This document shows positions 62,008 through 64,000 of a stretch of DNA of 64,000 nucleotides, one piece after another (position 1 is the stretch's first letter; every line of letters starts with the position of its first letter). This DNA is from Microbacterium paulum (lineage in GTDB: Bacteria > Actinomycetota > Actinomycetes > Actinomycetales > Microbacteriaceae): the NCBI RefSeq assembly GCF_015707995.1, contig NZ_JAAGRY010000002.1:1-64000 (forward strand). The letters are read 5' to 3'. The position numbers were made by a program, and so were the translations under genes. The notes under the pieces were generated by a model that made no database searches, was not told where the DNA came from, and saw only the letters and a program-made list of their open reading frames with translations.

Positions 62008-63998
62008 AGAGTGCGGCCCTGCCGGGCCTCCACCGTGAGGTCCGGCTGTTCGGAGTCCCGGGTCTGACGGCTGAGCTGCTGCGCCCGCGTGAGCGCGGCA
62101 GTCGCGCGGGCGGCGTCGAGCTTCTGCGCATCCGATCCCGCATCGCGGCCAAGCGGGGTGTCATCGGTGATCTGGTACCGGTCGCGGTACGCGGCGACAA
62201 CCCGGCCGGCCTGCCGCCACCGCTGCGCCGTCCGTGCGTCCGCGGGCGGCTTGCCCAGCGCGGCCGTCCACGGCTTCCCCTGATCCCGGTCGCGGCCGAG
62301 GACCGCCGCTGCGCGGTGTTCGATCAGCTCTTCGCGTTCAGCGAGGGCGTGGTGCATCTCAGGGTCGGTCACGCCCGAGGCATACGGGATGAGCCCTGCG
62401 ATCAGCCGCGGCGACCGGCGGGCGCGCCCGGACCCGGCGGGGCGGGCGGTGGCGCGGGCGAGGCGGTGATGCAGGACCGAGGCGAGGTCGTCGGCATCGG
62501 TAAAGCCGCGCGCCGCCACCAGCCGCGGAAACAGGGCGTCGAGGTCGTGATGATTCGCCTCGGCGCGGCGCAACTCCGCGGACAGGGCACCGTAGGCGTC
62601 CGAGCCGAGCACCACATCGACCTGCCCCTCGGTCAGACCGGAGGTTTCCAGGAGGGTGGCCCAGCGGTCGTGCTGGGCGGCTTGGGCGATGGTCTCGTAC
62701 TCCGCCGCCAACTGGGCGATGGACCCCCAGCGTTCGTGTTCGGCGGTGATGGTCTCGTGTGCGGACAGCTCGGCGCCGACGTGCTGGAGCACCCCGTACA
62801 GGACGGATCGGGCGGTGGCGTCGGGGTTGTCGGAGGGGTGCGGGGCGACATGCGCGTCGTCTGTGGTGTCGGTGGCGACGTAGGCGTAGTTCCCGTGCCG
62901 GCCGCGGGTCATCGCGACGTAGAAGTTCTCCCGCGTGGTCGTGGCCGTCACGACCGCGTGCGCGGTATCGACAGTGATCCCTTGGGCGCGGTGCCCGGTG
63001 ATCGCATACCCGAGTTCGACCTGTTCGGCGACATAGGCGGCGGGGAGCACGAGCGATCCGCCGAAGCGTCGCCCGGCGGGGCGGACGGTGATCGACCCGT
63101 CGCTGGAGATGTCGGTGATGGTCCAGCGGTCGCCGTTGCGCACCCAGTTCTTGCCGTTCTTCGACCGCAGGCGCCGGTCGTTCTCCCTTGTGATGACCCG
63201 GTCACCCTTGGATGCCTGGGTGCCGTCGTGCAAGGTGACTTCTCGGCTGGGGGTGATGGTGCCGTCGAGGATGAGGTCGGCGCGGGCACGCTCGTTGAGC
63301 TGGGTGACGCTCTCGCGGGTTTCGGCGACGAGGATCGACGCCCGCCCCGCCTGGACGTCGTGTCGCCAGGCGGTGTAGGCGGCATCGATCATCGCCTCCT
63401 GGTCACCGCCGCGCACCCGGTCGTGCTTGATGAGCGTGTCGATCGCCGGGGTACGGCCGTGCCGCAGGGCCAGCGAGTTGGCCTTCTCCCATTGATGGGT
63501 GAACCGGTGTACGTCGACCAGTTCGGGGGCGTCGTCGCGGTCGTGGACGAGCATCCCGAACGCCCCGCCCGCATCCACGGCCTGGAGCTGCGACCAGTCA
63601 CCCACGAGCAGGACTTTCGCGCCAGCTTGTTCGGCGAGGCCGGTGATGCGATCGAGGGAGCCGGTGCCGGCCAGGGATGCCTCGTCGAGGATCACGAGCT
63701 GGTCCTTGTCGAACGTGGTCCCGTGGAGGAGGTGCATCTGCCACCAGCGGGCCGTGTTCTCCGTCTCGATGCCCAGTTCCTCGCCGAGCACCTGCGCCGC
63801 GTTCTCCGACGGCGCCAAACCGACCACGCTGCCGGCGCCGTGTTGCTTCTCCCACGCCCGTTTCAACGCGCTCATCGCCGTCGTCTTCCCCGCACCTGCG
63901 GGCCCGACGAGCACGTCCACGACCCGGCCCGACACCGCGATCCGCTGCAGGGCATCGGCCTGATCGGGGCCGAGCCGGCGCCCTTCCGAGTCGGGCCT
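62004..63998 (-). CDS. MobF-type relaxase/helicase, C-terminal part
   Basis: The frame is open from the window end, so only the C-terminal 664 residues are seen; the relaxase domain with its Tyr and His motif lies outside. Visible is a TraI/TraA-like superfamily 1 helicase: Walker A GPAGAGKTTA, Walker B VILDEAS, motif III LVGDWSQLQAV, motif V-VI YAITGHRAQGITVDTAH and FYVAMTRGR. The last 280 residues are helical and basic. It nicks at oriT and unwinds the strand for conjugative transfer. It supports calling the element mobilizable or conjugative. Confidence 0.88.
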   Translation of the reverse strand, partial: RPDSEGRRLGPDQADALQRIAVSGRVVDVLVGPAGAGKTTAMSALKRAWEKQHGAGSVVGLAPSENAAQVLGEELGIETENTARWWQMHLLHGTTFDKDQLVILDEASLAGTGSLDRITGLAEQAGAKVLLVGDWSQLQAVDAGGAFGMLVHDRDDAPELVDVHRFTHQWEKANSLALRHGRTPAIDTLIKHDRVRGGDQEAMIDAAYTAWRHDVQAGRASILVAETRESVTQLNERARADLILDGTITPSREVTLHDGTQASKGDRVITRENDRRLRSKNGKNWVRNGDRWTITDISSDGSITVRPAGRRFGGSLVLPAAYVAEQVELGYAITGHRAQGITVDTAHAVVTATTTRENFYVAMTRGRHGNYAYVATDTTDDAHVAPHPSDNPDATARSVLYGVLQHVGAELSAHETITAEHERWGSIAQLAAEYETIAQAAQHDRWATLLETSGLTEGQVDVVLGSDAYGALSAELRRAEANHHDLDALFPRLVAARGFTDADDLASVLHHRLARATARPAGSGRARRSPRLIAGLIPYASGVTDPEMHHALAEREELIEHRAAAVLGRDRDQGKPWTAALGKPPADARTAQRWRQAGRVVAAYRDRYQITDDTPLGRDAGSDAQKLDAARATAALTRAQQLSRQTRDSEQPDLTVEARQGRTL

Positions 63999-64000
63999 GC

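Larger units (their letters stand above)
58041..64000. mobile_element. Left part of an integrative/mobilizable element
   Basis: From about 58041 on, gene content switches to recombinase parts, an XRE-ImmA peptidase and a MobF-type relaxase/helicase. Gene density and codon choice also change: 59.7-61.9 kb uses more A/T-ending codons and is lower in GC than the chromosome before it. The element continues past the window, so its right end, integrase and attachment site cannot be seen. It is probably an ICE or an IME, or an integrated plasmid. Confidence 0.65.

Overview
The window is high-GC actinobacterial chromosome. Dense overlapping genes, GTG/TTG starts, -10 boxes of the TAGACT/TAGGCT type sitting about 6 bases before start codons, and many GGATGCC/GGCATCC words all fit Microbacteriaceae, most likely Microbacterium or a close relative; this is inferred from gene content and sequence style, not from a search. 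The block fhaA-fhaB-pstP-rodA-pbpA-pknA-pknB, then a trpG/pabA-type gene, a class E sortase, crgA, a rhomboid protease and a cyclophilin, is the conserved cell-division neighbourhood that lies near oriC in Actinobacteria.

Layout: 1-1.6 kb, two paralogous hypothetical genes (the first cut by the window edge, the second frameshifted). 1.6-3.0 kb, chorismate mutase and the collapsed remains of a glycine-betaine ABC operon. 3.2-5.2 kb, a GntR (YtrA-like) regulator with an ABC exporter. 5.3-9.0 kb, an AI-2E-family membrane protein, a lactonase-fold protein and purA. 9.0-10.3 kb, an insertion carrying a DIP1984-family gene and a cut lipoprotein gene, closed by a second copy of the purA 5' end. 10.4-17.7 kb, one giant LPATG-anchored surface protein. 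17.9-25.2 kb, argG and a TetR-regulated pair of YhgE/Pip membrane proteins. 25.3-30.2 kb, a penicillin-acylase-like enzyme, an SRPBCC protein and an FAD oxidoreductase. 30.4-36.8 kb, a six-gene Mrp Na+/H+ antiporter operon. 36.8-42.5 kb, a LacI/MFS divergent pair, nucS with a second partial 5' copy, a HAD phosphatase, a cold-shock protein and a GntR/FadR regulator. 43.0 kb, tRNA-Leu(CAG). 43.2-57.9 kb, the division/kinase block and small housekeeping genes. 58.0-64.0 kb, the left part of an integrative/mobilizable element with a small HTH protein, a recombinase catalytic domain, an unknown protein paired with an XRE-ImmA peptidase, and a MobF-type relaxase/helicase running off the window.

The most unusual signals are these. 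(1) purA and nucS, about 30 kb apart, each carry a duplicated 5' end flanking a small accessory insert; at nucS the two copies are clearly from different lineages. (2) The XRE-ImmA protein of the mobile element ends in two tandem copies of an RSAI(T/S)GRYIS motif, with a strong internal Shine-Dalgarno and ATG, so the tail may also be made as a separate 65-residue protein. (3) The mobile element encodes a recombinase catalytic domain and a recombinase-like HTH protein as separate convergent genes. (4) Two long intergenic palindromes share one core, and a small cluster of DnaA-box-like sites sits beside crgA. Several frameshifts and in-frame collapses could be biological or assembly errors; this cannot be settled from one sequence.
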